Shown in pieces: positions 52,382 to 60,887 of a stretch of 64,000 bases of DNA. The number at the start of each line of letters is the position of its first letter. The first letter of the stretch is position 1. The notes beneath the pieces were generated by a model. It was not told the DNA's origin and made no database searches. It was given only the letters and a program-made list of their open reading frames with translations. The position numbers were made by a program, and so were the translations under genes. Source of the DNA: an uncultured Bacteroidales bacterium (GTDB lineage Bacteria; Bacteroidota; Bacteroidia; Bacteroidales; F082); contig CAMHFN010000007.1 of the NCBI GenBank assembly GCA_946184615.1, positions 30,812-94,811 on the forward strand. The letters run 5' to 3'.

Positions 52382-53137
52382 ATGGATAGAACAATAGGTA
52401 TTTTGGGCGCCATGGCCCAAGAGATCGACGAGGTGAAAGCCTTGTTGACCAACAAGACGGTGATCAAGATCGCCAACCGTGAGTTTGTCGTGGGCAAGAT
52501 CAACGGAATCGCCTGCGTGGTGGCCTTCTCCAAATGGGGCAAGGTGGCGGCTACGATAACGGCAGCACTGTTGGTACAGGAATTTGGGGTCACTGATTTG
52601 TTTTTTATCGGTACCGCAGGCGCTTTGGCAGATGGCCTGAAGGTGGGCGATATCGTCATCTCTAAAAGGCTGGTGCAACACGATCTCGATGCCCGTCCGA
52701 TGATATCTCGCTTTGAGCTCCCTTTGTTGAACCGCATCTATGTGAACAGTGATCCAGGACTGACCGAGCTTGCCGGCAAGGCGGTCTCCAACTTGCTTGA
52801 GAAAGGCGTCGGGCATGTTGTAGGCGAGGCGGCCGTAAAGGAGTTCAACTTGGCTCCCCAACTGTATTTTGGCGACATCGCTTCGGGCGACCAGTTTATC
52901 AACAGCAGTGAGAAACGCAATGAAATCCTCAGCTTGCTTCCCGACGTGATGTGTGTGGAGATGGAAGGGGCTGCTGTAGCCCAGGTCTGCCTGGAATTCA
53001 ACGTGCCTTTCACGGTGATCCGTACCATCAGCGATACGGCCGACCACAACGCCCGCGTCGACTTTGGCAAGTTCATCGTGGAGGTGGCGAATGCCTATTC
53101 GAGGGCCATCGTTGGGGAAATAATGCAGTTGGTTTAA
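52382..53137 (+). CDS. mtnN: 5'-methylthioadenosine/S-adenosylhomocysteine nucleosidase
   Basis: Splits adenine from methylthioadenosine and S-adenosylhomocysteine, serving methionine salvage and SAM-product removal. 251 residues with the phosphorylase fold: TIGILGAMAQEIDEV (Glu14), FIGTAGALADGLKVGDIVIS, CVEMEGAAVAQVC (Glu195, ribose contact) and RTISDTADHNA (Asp218, general acid). Slightly longer than E. coli Pfs (232). Converges on the zinc-ribbon membrane protein three bases away. Confidence 0.92.
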   Translation: MDRTIGILGAMAQEIDEVKALLTNKTVIKIANREFVVGKINGIACVVAFSKWGKVAATITAALLVQEFGVTDLFFIGTAGALADGLKVGDIVISKRLVQHDLDARPMISRFELPLLNRIYVNSDPGLTELAGKAVSNLLEKGVGHVVGEAAVKEFNLAPQLYFGDIASGDQFINSSEKRNEILSLLPDVMCVEMEGAAVAQVCLEFNVPFTVIRTISDTADHNARVDFGKFIVEVANAYSRAIVGEIMQLV

Positions 53138-53140
53138 GCC

Positions 53141-54709
53141 TTAGGAGAGCATGGCGGCCACGCTGCCAATGAGGATGAAGACCAACGTGCCGATCAAAAA
53201 GCAACCTAGTTTGGTGCTCAAGACCAGTTTGGTGTTCGAGAGAACCTCTTTCAGCGAAGGCTGTTTTTGATTCACGGTCTTCCTCAATCGGGTCTTCCCG
53301 TTGGGTAGGATCTCGTAATAGAGGGGAGCACTGTACATCATCGCTTTGGCCAATCCGCCCGCCGCTAAGATAGCGAAAAATCCTGGGAGACAGTACCATG
53401 CCGCCCCATAGCCGATGTGGATGCTGGAAAGCGGTAGCCCTCTTATAAGTTGTATCGGTAGGGCGATGAGCAACGGGAGGAAAATCACGGCGAGGACAAT
53501 GAGCACGGTCTTGATGATGCGCCAAGGGGTGAAGAATTTCAACTTGGCGGGCACAGGACCTTGTCCGAAGTCGGCAAAGAACTCGGCCTGGGTGTCGTTG
53601 TGCTCTTCCTTGGTCTTGGGGTAAGTGATGATCTCTTGGACGAGTTCCTTCTTATGTCGGTTGTGGGCAATCGCGAAAAACACCATGCCGAACACCAAGG
53701 CCCCGATCCATCCCAATTGAAGTCCTCCATAGATGCTGGCAATACTACCGACAACCAAAGTGGCCACAGTTGGAGCTACCCACCAAAAACGGGTCAGGTC
53801 CTTGGTCTTTCCCGTAGCGATGGAGATTTTGCCCGTCTGCCCGTTGACCGCGGCAGCGACACCGTCTTTGCAGGTAACGAGATACACGGGCATGAGGGCA
53901 GGGATGGACTCGTTTTCGTTATCGCCGAGAGAGACGGACATCTCCTTGGTGTGCACTTGTTTCGAGAGACTCTTGTAAAGCTCCGCTTGGGTCTCCTCGG
54001 TGATGCGGCTCGCGAGTGCTTCACCACTGATGTTCTGGATCTTGGCGTCCTGATGGTTCAGGTATCCAAAGTTAAATTCCAGCGCATCTTCGAAGTGGAA
54101 AGGTTCGATGCCGTCGAGAAACAGGTTGCTCAAGTCTTTGGAAGCGTTTACCGCAGTATGGCTCAGATAGGCCCGGAAGGGATATCGGGCATCACCTCCG
54201 TTGTGTTGTCGGATTTGAAGGTCGCTGCTGTAAGCACCTCGTACGATGTGATAGGGGAGGTAGCATCCCGTAAATCGATGCATGTTTTTCTCAATGGCCT
54301 TGGCTTCGGGGCGACTGCTGTTTTTCTTCAGCCATTCCCGTAGCTTGGCTTCGGCTTCTTCTTTGTTGAGTTTGAACGGGATGATGACTTCCGGGAGGTC
54401 GTTGCCCGCAAAACGTGCGTCAATCATCGTGTTTTGGCAAAAGGGACAACGAGCGGTGACGTTCTCGCCGCTAGCCATGGTCTGGGCTCCGCAGGTAGGG
54501 CACGAAAACGACTTCACTTGGGCGATGTCTTGCATCACGATTTTTTGACGCAAACTCTTCCATCGCCTGTACTCGGCTTTCTTTTCTGCATGGCTTGCCT
54601 CAGCACCGCAATGGGCGCAGCAATACTTCTGTTTGACGATGTCGTAACTCAAGTCACCACCGCAATACTCGCAGCGGATTACTAAGGGGTTATTTACAGA
54701 GAGGGACAT
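53141..54709 (-). CDS. Zinc-ribbon membrane protein of unknown function
   Basis: 522 residues. Two zinc ribbons at the N-terminus: CEYCGGDL...CCAHCGAE (about 13-36) and CPTCGAQ...CPFCQNTM (about 70-95). A soluble region follows (about 100-300) with FKLNKEEAEAKLREWLKK and YLPYHIVRGAYSSDL, then four or more membrane helices (about 307-350, 405-470, 500-520). It resembles TFIIB-type zinc-ribbon membrane proteins, in which the same YLPYW-like strand recurs, but no activity is known. No partner gene: amidohydrolase lies upstream on the same strand, 13 bases away. Confidence 0.75.
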   Translation of the reverse strand: MSLSVNNPLVIRCEYCGGDLSYDIVKQKYCCAHCGAEASHAEKKAEYRRWKSLRQKIVMQDIAQVKSFSCPTCGAQTMASGENVTARCPFCQNTMIDARFAGNDLPEVIIPFKLNKEEAEAKLREWLKKNSSRPEAKAIEKNMHRFTGCYLPYHIVRGAYSSDLQIRQHNGGDARYPFRAYLSHTAVNASKDLSNLFLDGIEPFHFEDALEFNFGYLNHQDAKIQNISGEALASRITEETQAELYKSLSKQVHTKEMSVSLGDNENESIPALMPVYLVTCKDGVAAAVNGQTGKISIATGKTKDLTRFWWVAPTVATLVVGSIASIYGGLQLGWIGALVFGMVFFAIAHNRHKKELVQEIITYPKTKEEHNDTQAEFFADFGQGPVPAKLKFFTPWRIIKTVLIVLAVIFLPLLIALPIQLIRGLPLSSIHIGYGAAWYCLPGFFAILAAGGLAKAMMYSAPLYYEILPNGKTRLRKTVNQKQPSLKEVLSNTKLVLSTKLGCFLIGTLVFILIGSVAAMLS

Positions 54710-54722
54710 GGTGTTGGCAGTT

Positions 54723-55850
54723 TTAGCAGTTATTCAGTCTAAGGATTTCCCAGAACACGGTCATTCCTATCTCAAGGATGTCGTCGGGAAAGTCGAAATC
54801 AGGATTGTGCAAGGCCGGTTGATTCACCCCGGAACCAATACCGAAGAACCCGATGGGACAGACACTCCCAAACCTGCCAAAGTCCTCCGACCAGCGGAAA
54901 GGCTCGTCCAGATGGCCGAGTTGCAGTTCGAGGTTTTTCGCGGCTTGCTCGATGAGGTGGACACAGTGGGTGTCGCTGTTGGTAGCGGCAAAGGCCTCGT
55001 GCTCGGAGAAATGGAAGTCAAACAAATAGTCCTTGGCCTTGGCGCGGCAAAGCTCGATGATTTGAGTGGCCATCACATCCAGGTTGCGATCGTCGTAGCT
55101 TCTTAAGGTGAGCCAGATCTCAGCATGGCCGGGGGCGACACCGAAAGTTTCTTCGCCCAGGAGGGCGTGGGTGATGACGAAAGTGGTCAACGGTTTCACG
55201 GCTTGCAGCTGTTCGCGTTTTTTCTCCAGGTGATGGATCAAAAGAGCCAACAGTTCCGATGGGTTATGCCCCGTCTCGGGCTGCGAGGCATGAGCGGTGC
55301 GACCGTCGAAACTGAGCTTCAATCCAAAAGAAGCCGCCGCAAAACAGCCTTCCTTGACCATGATCTTGCCTTTCTCGACCCCTGGCAGGTTGTGTAGACC
55401 GTAGGCCACGTCGGGCCTGATTTGCTCAAACAACGGATCTTCCAAAATGGCTTTGGCCCCTTGTCCTGTCTCTTCGGCAGGCTGGAAAAGGAGCACCACC
55501 TCACCGTTATCGGGCCTTTGCTCGCCCAGCCATTGAGCCAAACCGCATAGGATGGTGGCATGCCCGTCATGCCCACATTTGTGTGACACCCCAGGGTTCT
55601 GTGAACGATAGGGAATGTCGTTCGGCTCTGGAATAGGTAACGCGTCGATATCACCTCTAATAAGGATGCGCTTGCCAGGCTTCGCGCCTTTATAGATGGC
55701 CGCCAGTCCGTATCCACCTATTCTTTCCATCAGCAAGTCAGGCTGGGTCTGCCGAACCCATTCGTTCAGTATTCGGTTCGTAAGCTTTTCGTTTCCTGAG
55801 AGCTCGGGATGAGCGTGTAAGATATGACGTAGTTCAATGAGAGTTTCCAT
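54723..55850 (-). CDS. M20 family amidohydrolase
   Basis: A 375-residue zinc metallo-amidohydrolase of the M20D group (hippurate hydrolase, N-acyl amino acid and N-acetyl-diaminopimelate deacetylases). Motifs: LRHILHAHPELSGNE, IRGDIDALPI, HKCGHDGHATILCGLA (metal Cys and His) and PAEETGQGAKAIL (Glu-Glu catalytic pair). Dimerisation-domain insertion about 170-280. Substrate cannot be told. The ATG at 55850 is chosen because the -7 box at 55871-55878 lies within the longer frame. Confidence 0.9.
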   Translation of the reverse strand: METLIELRHILHAHPELSGNEKLTNRILNEWVRQTQPDLLMERIGGYGLAAIYKGAKPGKRILIRGDIDALPIPEPNDIPYRSQNPGVSHKCGHDGHATILCGLAQWLGEQRPDNGEVVLLFQPAEETGQGAKAILEDPLFEQIRPDVAYGLHNLPGVEKGKIMVKEGCFAAASFGLKLSFDGRTAHASQPETGHNPSELLALLIHHLEKKREQLQAVKPLTTFVITHALLGEETFGVAPGHAEIWLTLRSYDDRNLDVMATQIIELCRAKAKDYLFDFHFSEHEAFAATNSDTHCVHLIEQAAKNLELQLGHLDEPFRWSEDFGRFGSVCPIGFFGIGSGVNQPALHNPDFDFPDDILEIGMTVFWEILRLNNC

Positions 55851-55870
55851 GATGGAATAATATTGTTTTG

Positions 55871-55878
55871 CAAAGGTA
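55871..55878 (-). promoter_or_regulatory. -7 box of the amidohydrolase gene
   Basis: TACCTTTG on the minus strand, 21 bases upstream of the start codon; divergent from the manA promoter. Confidence 0.6.
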
Positions 55879-55899
55879 AGCACTTTTCACTTTTTGTTA

Positions 55900-55907
55900 T
55901 ATCTTTG
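55900..55907 (+). promoter_or_regulatory. -7 box of manA
   Basis: TATCTTTG, 22 bases before the manA ATG. Confidence 0.6.
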
Positions 55908-55929
55908 CCCCCTAAAATCTGATTGAAGT

Positions 55930-56910
55930 ATGCCTAACGTTTTGTATCCCTTGAAATTCAAGCCGATCTTCAAAGACAAGATTTGGGGCGGACGGAAGAT
56001 AAAAGACGTCTTTGGCCTCGATTATGGAATGCTCCCTAACTGTGGCGAGATGTGGCTGCTCTCGGGACTTTGGGACGAACAGAGCGTGGTGGCCAACGGC
56101 GACTTTGAAGGAGACGAAATCAACGACTTGGTGGAGACTTTCATGGGTGACTTGGTGGGGGAGGATGTGTTCGACCAATACGGGGAACAGTTTCCCTTGC
56201 TGATCAAGATGATCGATGCGAACGACTGGCTCTCCGTGCAAGTCCATCCCGATGACGAGCTGGCCGAAAAACGCGATATCGGCTACGGCAAGACGGAGAT
56301 GTGGTATGTGATGCAGGCCGATCCAGGTGCGGAACTCGTCTCGGGCTTTAATTGTGAGATGAATCGGATGAAATATATCCGTATTCTAAAAGACAACGCC
56401 ATTCCTACGGTGCTCAACCATGAGACCGCTGAAAAAGGGGATGTGTTTTACATCCCCGCCGGTCGTGTTCATGCCCTGGGCCCAGGTATCGTGGTGGCCG
56501 AAATCCAGGAGACTAGCGACAACACGTATCGGATTTATGACTGGGATCGTATCGACGTGGCTGGGATGCGCCGCGAACTGCATATTCCCCAATCGCTCGA
56601 TGCCGTTGACTTCGATCCAGTGGAAAACTATAAAACGCCTTACAAGCCTGTGCTCAACAAAACGGTGCCCATGGTCGACTCCCCTTATTTCACCACTAAC
56701 CTGCTGACCCTCAGTGGAGAAATGGCCAAAGACTATTCGGAACTTGATTCTTTCGTGATTTTGATGCCCGTGGAAGGAAAATTTTTGTTGGAATGGAAAA
56801 ATGGCTCGATATTTGTTGCTACGGGTGAGGTCGTTTTGATACCTAACGTCATTGAGAAGGTCAACATCAAGGCGGACAACGAGTGTAAACTTTTGGAAGT
56901 TTATAAATAA
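55930..56910 (+). CDS. manA: Class I mannose-6-phosphate isomerase
   Basis: Interconverts mannose 6-phosphate and fructose 6-phosphate, giving the entry to GDP-mannose. 326 residues, the short cupin type used by many Bacteroidota and Firmicutes. Motifs: PLKFKPIFKDKIWGGRKI, SVQVHPDDELAEK (zinc Gln/His), GKTEMWYVM and PAGRVHALGPG (zinc His). The C-terminal cupin part (about 240-326) is complete. The tlpA unit follows 33 bases later and may be cotranscribed. Confidence 0.93.
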   Translation: MPNVLYPLKFKPIFKDKIWGGRKIKDVFGLDYGMLPNCGEMWLLSGLWDEQSVVANGDFEGDEINDLVETFMGDLVGEDVFDQYGEQFPLLIKMIDANDWLSVQVHPDDELAEKRDIGYGKTEMWYVMQADPGAELVSGFNCEMNRMKYIRILKDNAIPTVLNHETAEKGDVFYIPAGRVHALGPGIVVAEIQETSDNTYRIYDWDRIDVAGMRRELHIPQSLDAVDFDPVENYKTPYKPVLNKTVPMVDSPYFTTNLLTLSGEMAKDYSELDSFVILMPVEGKFLLEWKNGSIFVATGEVVLIPNVIEKVNIKADNECKLLEVYK

Positions 56911-56916
56911 AAGAAT

Positions 56917-56944
56917 AGAAGTAAGAAGAAAGAAGTAAGAAGTA
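56917..56944 (+). repeat. Heptamer array between manA and tlpA
   Basis: AGAAGTA, AGAAGAA, AGAAGTA, AGAAGTA; the last base is the A of the tlpA start codon. Confidence 0.75.
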
Positions 56945-57438
56945 TGAAAAGACTGATCGTATTAATGGCTGCGGTTCTGTTTGCTTTCGGACTGCAAGCC
57001 CAACAGAAATCGGATTTACCTGGCGTTACCATCAAGAATTTGCAAGGCAAGGATGTCAACATCGCCAAGCTCACCAACGATGGAAAGCCTTTCGTCGTCA
57101 CTTTCTGGGCTACTTGGTGCGGCCCCTGCATCAAGGAACATAACGCCTTGAATGAAGTCTATCCCGATTGGCAGGCCGAGACGGGCGTGAAAATCTATGC
57201 CGTGTCTATCGACGACTCACGTACTACCGCCAAAGTGAAACCCTTCGTGGAAGGCAAGGGTTGGGATTTCGATATCTTGCTTGATGTGAATGGCGACTTG
57301 AAACGCGCCATGAACGTGAACAATCCCCCACATACCTTCTTGTTCGATGGCAATGGCAAGATCGTCTACCAACACACGGGCTATTTCGAAGGTGGGGAAG
57401 AAGACCTCTATGAGGAGATATTGAAGATTAAGAAGTAA
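56944..57438 (+). CDS. TlpA-like periplasmic thioredoxin
   Basis: 164 residues with a signal peptide (MKRLIVLMAAVLFAFGLQA), so periplasmic. Thioredoxin fold with the active site WCGPC (Cys59, Cys62) in VTFWATWCGPCIKEHN, and the cis-proline in NPPHTFLFDGNG. Reduces or exchanges disulfides on envelope proteins; the electron donor (a DsbD/CcdA-type protein) is not in the window. It heads a cluster with DUF6029 and an Omp28-type lipoprotein that also carries a C-x-x-C pair. Confidence 0.9.
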   Translation: MKRLIVLMAAVLFAFGLQAQQKSDLPGVTIKNLQGKDVNIAKLTNDGKPFVVTFWATWCGPCIKEHNALNEVYPDWQAETGVKIYAVSIDDSRTTAKVKPFVEGKGWDFDILLDVNGDLKRAMNVNNPPHTFLFDGNGKIVYQHTGYFEGGEEDLYEEILKIKK

Positions 57439-57457
57439 GAATTTAGAATTTATATTG
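57437..57457 (+). repeat. Heptamer array between tlpA and the DUF6029 gene
   Basis: AAGAATT, TAGAATT, TATATTG, running from the tlpA stop to the next ATG, so it fills the whole gap. Confidence 0.6.
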
Positions 57458-59188
57458 ATGAAAAGATTATTCCTCTCCATGTTGCTATTGGGCACGCTCT
57501 CTTTGCATGCCCAATCTTTTGTTGATCAAGCCCAGGTGAGTGGCAGCTTCCAAACGGATGCGCAATATTATCGATTGGATCAAGGTATCGGTATCACAGA
57601 CCTCAATGGTAAAAAACTGGGTATCAACGGTTTCGGAAAGATAAACTATACCTATGGCGACTTCTCTGCAGGGATGCGCTTCGAGGCTTTTCTGCCTGAA
57701 CTCAACGGTTTCCGTCGGGAGTTGAATGGCGTCGGACTGGCCAACTTTTTCGCCACCTACGACAACGGCTTCGTGGGGGTCACCGTAGGCGACATCTACG
57801 ACCAGTTCGGCAGTGGCTTGGTGTTCCGTACCTACGAAGAATGGTCACTCGGCATGGACAATGCCCTGCGTGGCGTGAGGACCGTCATCCGTCCCGCCCA
57901 AGGTCTTACCTTCAAAGGCGTCTATGGCCGCCAACGCTATTTCTGGGCACCTTATTTGGAACGTGAATTCGAGATCGACGACTACCGGGGCATCGTACGC
58001 GGCATCGATGGCGAGTGGGACCTCAACCAGAGCATCCCCGCAATGCATAATGCGGAGTTTAAGATGAGCCTCGGGGGCAGCTTCGTCAGCAAAAAACAAT
58101 ACGACATGAGCTTGTTCTACTACATTCCTGAGAATGTGGGAGCCGCCGCCGGTCGCGTCAACCTCGCCTATGGTCGTTTCGCCTTTACCACCGAATATGC
58201 CTACAAGATCAACGACCCTTCGGCCATCAACAACTACATCTATAAGGAAGGTCAAGCCTTGATGTCATCGCTCTCCTATTCCCAAAAGGGATTGGGTGTG
58301 GTGTTGCAAGTGAAACGCACCGACAACATGAGCTTCAAGTCGATGTATACCGGCCTGCAAAACGACCTCGACATCAACTTCATCCCGCCCATCAATTATA
58401 CCCATACCCATAGCCTTCCGTCAATGTACACGTACTCGACCCAACCGAACGGCGAGATGGCGGCTCAGTTCCAAGTGAACTACACCATCCCTAAGGGTAC
58501 CGCGCTCGGTGGCAAATACGGCACCAAGCTGGCCTTCAACATGAGCCAAGTGAACGACATCGTGCGTGACTCAGTGCTTGACCACGGCCAAATGGTGATC
58601 AACAAGAAAGGCACCTTGGGGTATACCTCGAACTTCTTCTCCGTCAGCGACCATCGTTTCTTCCGCGACATCAACTTCGAGATCGACAAGAAGATTGACA
58701 AGGACTGGCATGTCACTGCACAATACATCAACTTGTATTACGACATCGAAACCATCGAAGGCCATGCCGGTGCTCCTGCCGTGGAAGCCAATATCGGTTT
58801 TCTCGATGTGACGTACAAGATCAACAAACGGCAAAGCCTACGCTTTGAGTTGCAAGGCTTGTGGGAGAAGGAAGTGAAGAAGGGCTACGCCTACGATGAA
58901 AGCGAGAAGAAAGACTACCAGAAGCGTGGCGACTGGGCTTTTGGCTTGCTGGAATACACCATCACCCCGCATTGGTCGTTCTCCATTGCCGACAAATGGA
59001 ACTATGGCAACCCCGTGCCTGAGTTCCGCGACCATTATTTCACGGGGACGGTCAGTTATATCCATGATGCTACCCGCATCATGTTGAGCGGTGGCCGTCA
59101 GAGCGAAGGCGTAGTGTGTGTCGGTGGCGTGTGCCGTACCGTGCCAGCTTCCTCAGGAGTCACCTTAACCGTTTCCACCTCATTCTAA
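57458..59188 (+). CDS. DUF6029 outer-membrane beta-barrel-like protein
   Basis: 576 residues with a signal peptide (MKRLFLSMLLLGTLSLHA). The body alternates polar and aromatic residues in strands (LGINGFGKINYTYGDFSAGMRFEAFLP, VGVTVGDIYDQFGSGLVFRTYEEW) and ends in a strand with terminal Phe (SGVTLTVSTSF), which fits an outer-membrane barrel with about 20 strands. I recognise the DUF6029 family by this start and by the following Omp28 gene. Function unknown. Two cysteines near the C-terminus (VVCVGGVCRTV) could form a disulfide. The ATG at 57458 is used; the TTG three bases earlier is less likely. Confidence 0.82.
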   Translation: MKRLFLSMLLLGTLSLHAQSFVDQAQVSGSFQTDAQYYRLDQGIGITDLNGKKLGINGFGKINYTYGDFSAGMRFEAFLPELNGFRRELNGVGLANFFATYDNGFVGVTVGDIYDQFGSGLVFRTYEEWSLGMDNALRGVRTVIRPAQGLTFKGVYGRQRYFWAPYLEREFEIDDYRGIVRGIDGEWDLNQSIPAMHNAEFKMSLGGSFVSKKQYDMSLFYYIPENVGAAAGRVNLAYGRFAFTTEYAYKINDPSAINNYIYKEGQALMSSLSYSQKGLGVVLQVKRTDNMSFKSMYTGLQNDLDINFIPPINYTHTHSLPSMYTYSTQPNGEMAAQFQVNYTIPKGTALGGKYGTKLAFNMSQVNDIVRDSVLDHGQMVINKKGTLGYTSNFFSVSDHRFFRDINFEIDKKIDKDWHVTAQYINLYYDIETIEGHAGAPAVEANIGFLDVTYKINKRQSLRFELQGLWEKEVKKGYAYDESEKKDYQKRGDWAFGLLEYTITPHWSFSIADKWNYGNPVPEFRDHYFTGTVSYIHDATRIMLSGGRQSEGVVCVGGVCRTVPASSGVTLTVSTSF

Positions 59189-59200
59189 AACAGTCAAGCC

Positions 59201-60010
59201 ATGAAAACAATACGTTCCTTTTTTGTGTTTGCAGCTTTGATGCTGGCCGTATCCAGTTGCGACAAGATTGACATTAATAACATTCATAAGCCTTATACCC
59301 CTTCAGGAGGAGGCAAAACCGTATTGATCAAGGACTTCACTGGAGTGCGCTGCGTGAATTGCCCTGGCGCCGCCGAGGCAGCTCACGAGCTTCAGCACAA
59401 TTTGGGTGAGGATCGTGTGTTCATCATGAGTGTCCATGCAGGTTACCTGGCCACGCCAGTAGGTTCCTTCCCCGATTTTCGTACCGAAGAGGGCACGTTG
59501 TGGTACAACGACAATTCCTCAAATCCGCTTTTCTCGGTGGATTATGAAGCATTGAATGTGGGTAATGCGCTTAATGAAGGGCAATTGGATGCGTCGCTGA
59601 CTACCGCTTTGACAGAACCGCAAACTTTCGAGATCTTCATTGTTAACAATTATGACGAGGAAACTCGTGAATTGAAAGTGGAGTCCGAAGTGACAGCTGC
59701 TTCCGATTACCTTGGTCAGCTGTATGTCACCGTTTGTTTGTTAGAGGACAGCATTGTAGGCCGTCAGGTGGTTCCCGGAGGCGTTGACACGGCATACGTG
59801 TTCCGAAACGTGTTCCGTGGCACGCTGAATGGCGCCACGGGCGATGTCTATAGTGATGGACAGGTCTATGTCAACGATGATTACATCTATAAATACAACA
59901 CCCAATTGGATTCCACTTACAACGCCGACCAATGCTACATTTTGACTTATATTTATGACAAGAGTCTGAATGGAAAGATCTTGCAGACGGCGATGGAAAA
60001 GATCAAGTAA
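59201..60010 (+). CDS. Omp28-related outer-membrane lipoprotein
   Basis: A 269-residue lipoprotein (VSSC, Cys20) of the Omp28 family. Residues about 38-160 are thioredoxin-like, with C-x-x-C in FTGVRCVNCPGAAE (Cys51, Cys54) and SVHAGYLATPVGSFPDFRTEEG; the rest is beta-rich. Omp28 of Porphyromonas is a surface protein suggested to be an adhesin. The redox-type motif next to a TlpA protein suggests a thiol function as well. It begins 12 bases after the DUF6029 gene, so the three genes are cotranscribed. Confidence 0.88.
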   Translation: MKTIRSFFVFAALMLAVSSCDKIDINNIHKPYTPSGGGKTVLIKDFTGVRCVNCPGAAEAAHELQHNLGEDRVFIMSVHAGYLATPVGSFPDFRTEEGTLWYNDNSSNPLFSVDYEALNVGNALNEGQLDASLTTALTEPQTFEIFIVNNYDEETRELKVESEVTAASDYLGQLYVTVCLLEDSIVGRQVVPGGVDTAYVFRNVFRGTLNGATGDVYSDGQVYVNDDYIYKYNTQLDSTYNADQCYILTYIYDKSLNGKILQTAMEKIK

Positions 60011-60052
60011 ATCGTTTTTTGGCGAAACCAATCCCTAAGGTTACCGTTGCTT

Positions 60053-60718
60053 TTATTTGATTTCCAAAACGATAAGTTGTAAATCTTTGACTTTGAATCG
60101 AACCTCCAAATGGCCAAAGGCCATCCCGTAAACCCTTTCGGGATCATCTTGATATTGGGGTCTCGGGTCGTGGGCTAATACAGCGATGAGGCTCTCGCGC
60201 AGGGTTTCGGGAACTATTTGGAGTATCTCTTCTGGAAATTCCACTTCTAAGAGGTGTTCCGCCGGTTTTGTGGCAAATCCGCTGATGGCCTCAGGATGGC
60301 TGTCCGTATAGGCGATGTAGGGTTTGATGTCGTAAATGGGCGTGCCGTCCATGAGGTCGGCACCGCTGACATGCAACACAGGACCCAGTTTGGGGTCAAT
60401 TTCCATCTTTTCCAGTTTCACCGAAGAAAGCCCAATGGGATTGGGCCTGAATGGCGATCGTGTGGCAAACACCCCTTTGCGAACGTTCCCCCCAAGTCGT
60501 GGTGGACGCACGGTGGGCGACCAAGTGTCGCGCTTGGCCTCAGAAAACTCCCATATCAACCAAAGGTGGGAAAACTCTTCCAGACCTCGTACTGCTTCAG
60601 GGTTGCGGTATTCCGGCTCGAACACAATGGTCCCTTGGAGCGAATCAATAATGCCGCTCTGTCTCGGAATCCCGAATTTGGTCGGAAAGTCAGTATGAAT
60701 GTAGGCAATAACTTGCAA
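60053..60718 (-). CDS. trmO: tRNA (t6A37) N6-methyltransferase TrmO
   Basis: SAM-dependent methyltransferase of the TsaA/TrmO beta-barrel family that methylates threonylcarbamoyl-A37 in threonine tRNAs. 221 residues: IAYIHTDFPTKFGIPRQSG, EEFSHLWLIWEFS, RKGVFATRSPFRPNPIGLS (signature) and GADLMDGTPIYDIKPYI. The C-terminal third (about 150-221) is the usual extra domain with AHDPRPQYQ and YGMAFGHLEVRFKV. Divergent from the T9SS gene; their -7 boxes form a palindrome. Confidence 0.93.
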   Translation of the reverse strand: MQVIAYIHTDFPTKFGIPRQSGIIDSLQGTIVFEPEYRNPEAVRGLEEFSHLWLIWEFSEAKRDTWSPTVRPPRLGGNVRKGVFATRSPFRPNPIGLSSVKLEKMEIDPKLGPVLHVSGADLMDGTPIYDIKPYIAYTDSHPEAISGFATKPAEHLLEVEFPEEILQIVPETLRESLIAVLAHDPRPQYQDDPERVYGMAFGHLEVRFKVKDLQLIVLEIK

Positions 60719-60734
60719 AATCCAAAGAATTGAT

Positions 60735-60750
60735 TATCTTTGCAAAGTTA
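60735..60750. promoter_or_regulatory. Abutting divergent -7 boxes (palindrome)
   Basis: TATCTTTG on the plus strand (60735-60742) directly joined to TAACTTTG on the minus strand (60743-60750). The plus box serves the T9SS gene with a leader of about 90 bases; the minus box serves trmO. Confidence 0.55.
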
Positions 60751-60800
60751 AACCTTAATATGAAACAATCATGAAAATATCGTGATAGTTTTTGAAAAGA

Positions 60801-60887
60801 AAGAAGTCACATCACTATTATTAACTAAATACCTATTATTATGAAAAAAGCTTTACATTTCATCATTGCGCTGCTTGCCTTTGTAGG
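60801..60887 (+). repeat. 87-bp direct repeat, copy 1
   Basis: From AAGAAGTCACATCACTATTA to the 16th codon of the T9SS gene. Differs from the copy at 63914-64000 only at 60832 (C here, T there). Confidence 0.95.
60815..60840 (+). promoter_or_regulatory. Shared 5'-UTR block, copy B
   Basis: CTATTATTAACTAAAT followed by ten bases ending in TATT, directly before the ATG. Same length and position as copies A (22075) and C (63928). Confidence 0.65.
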
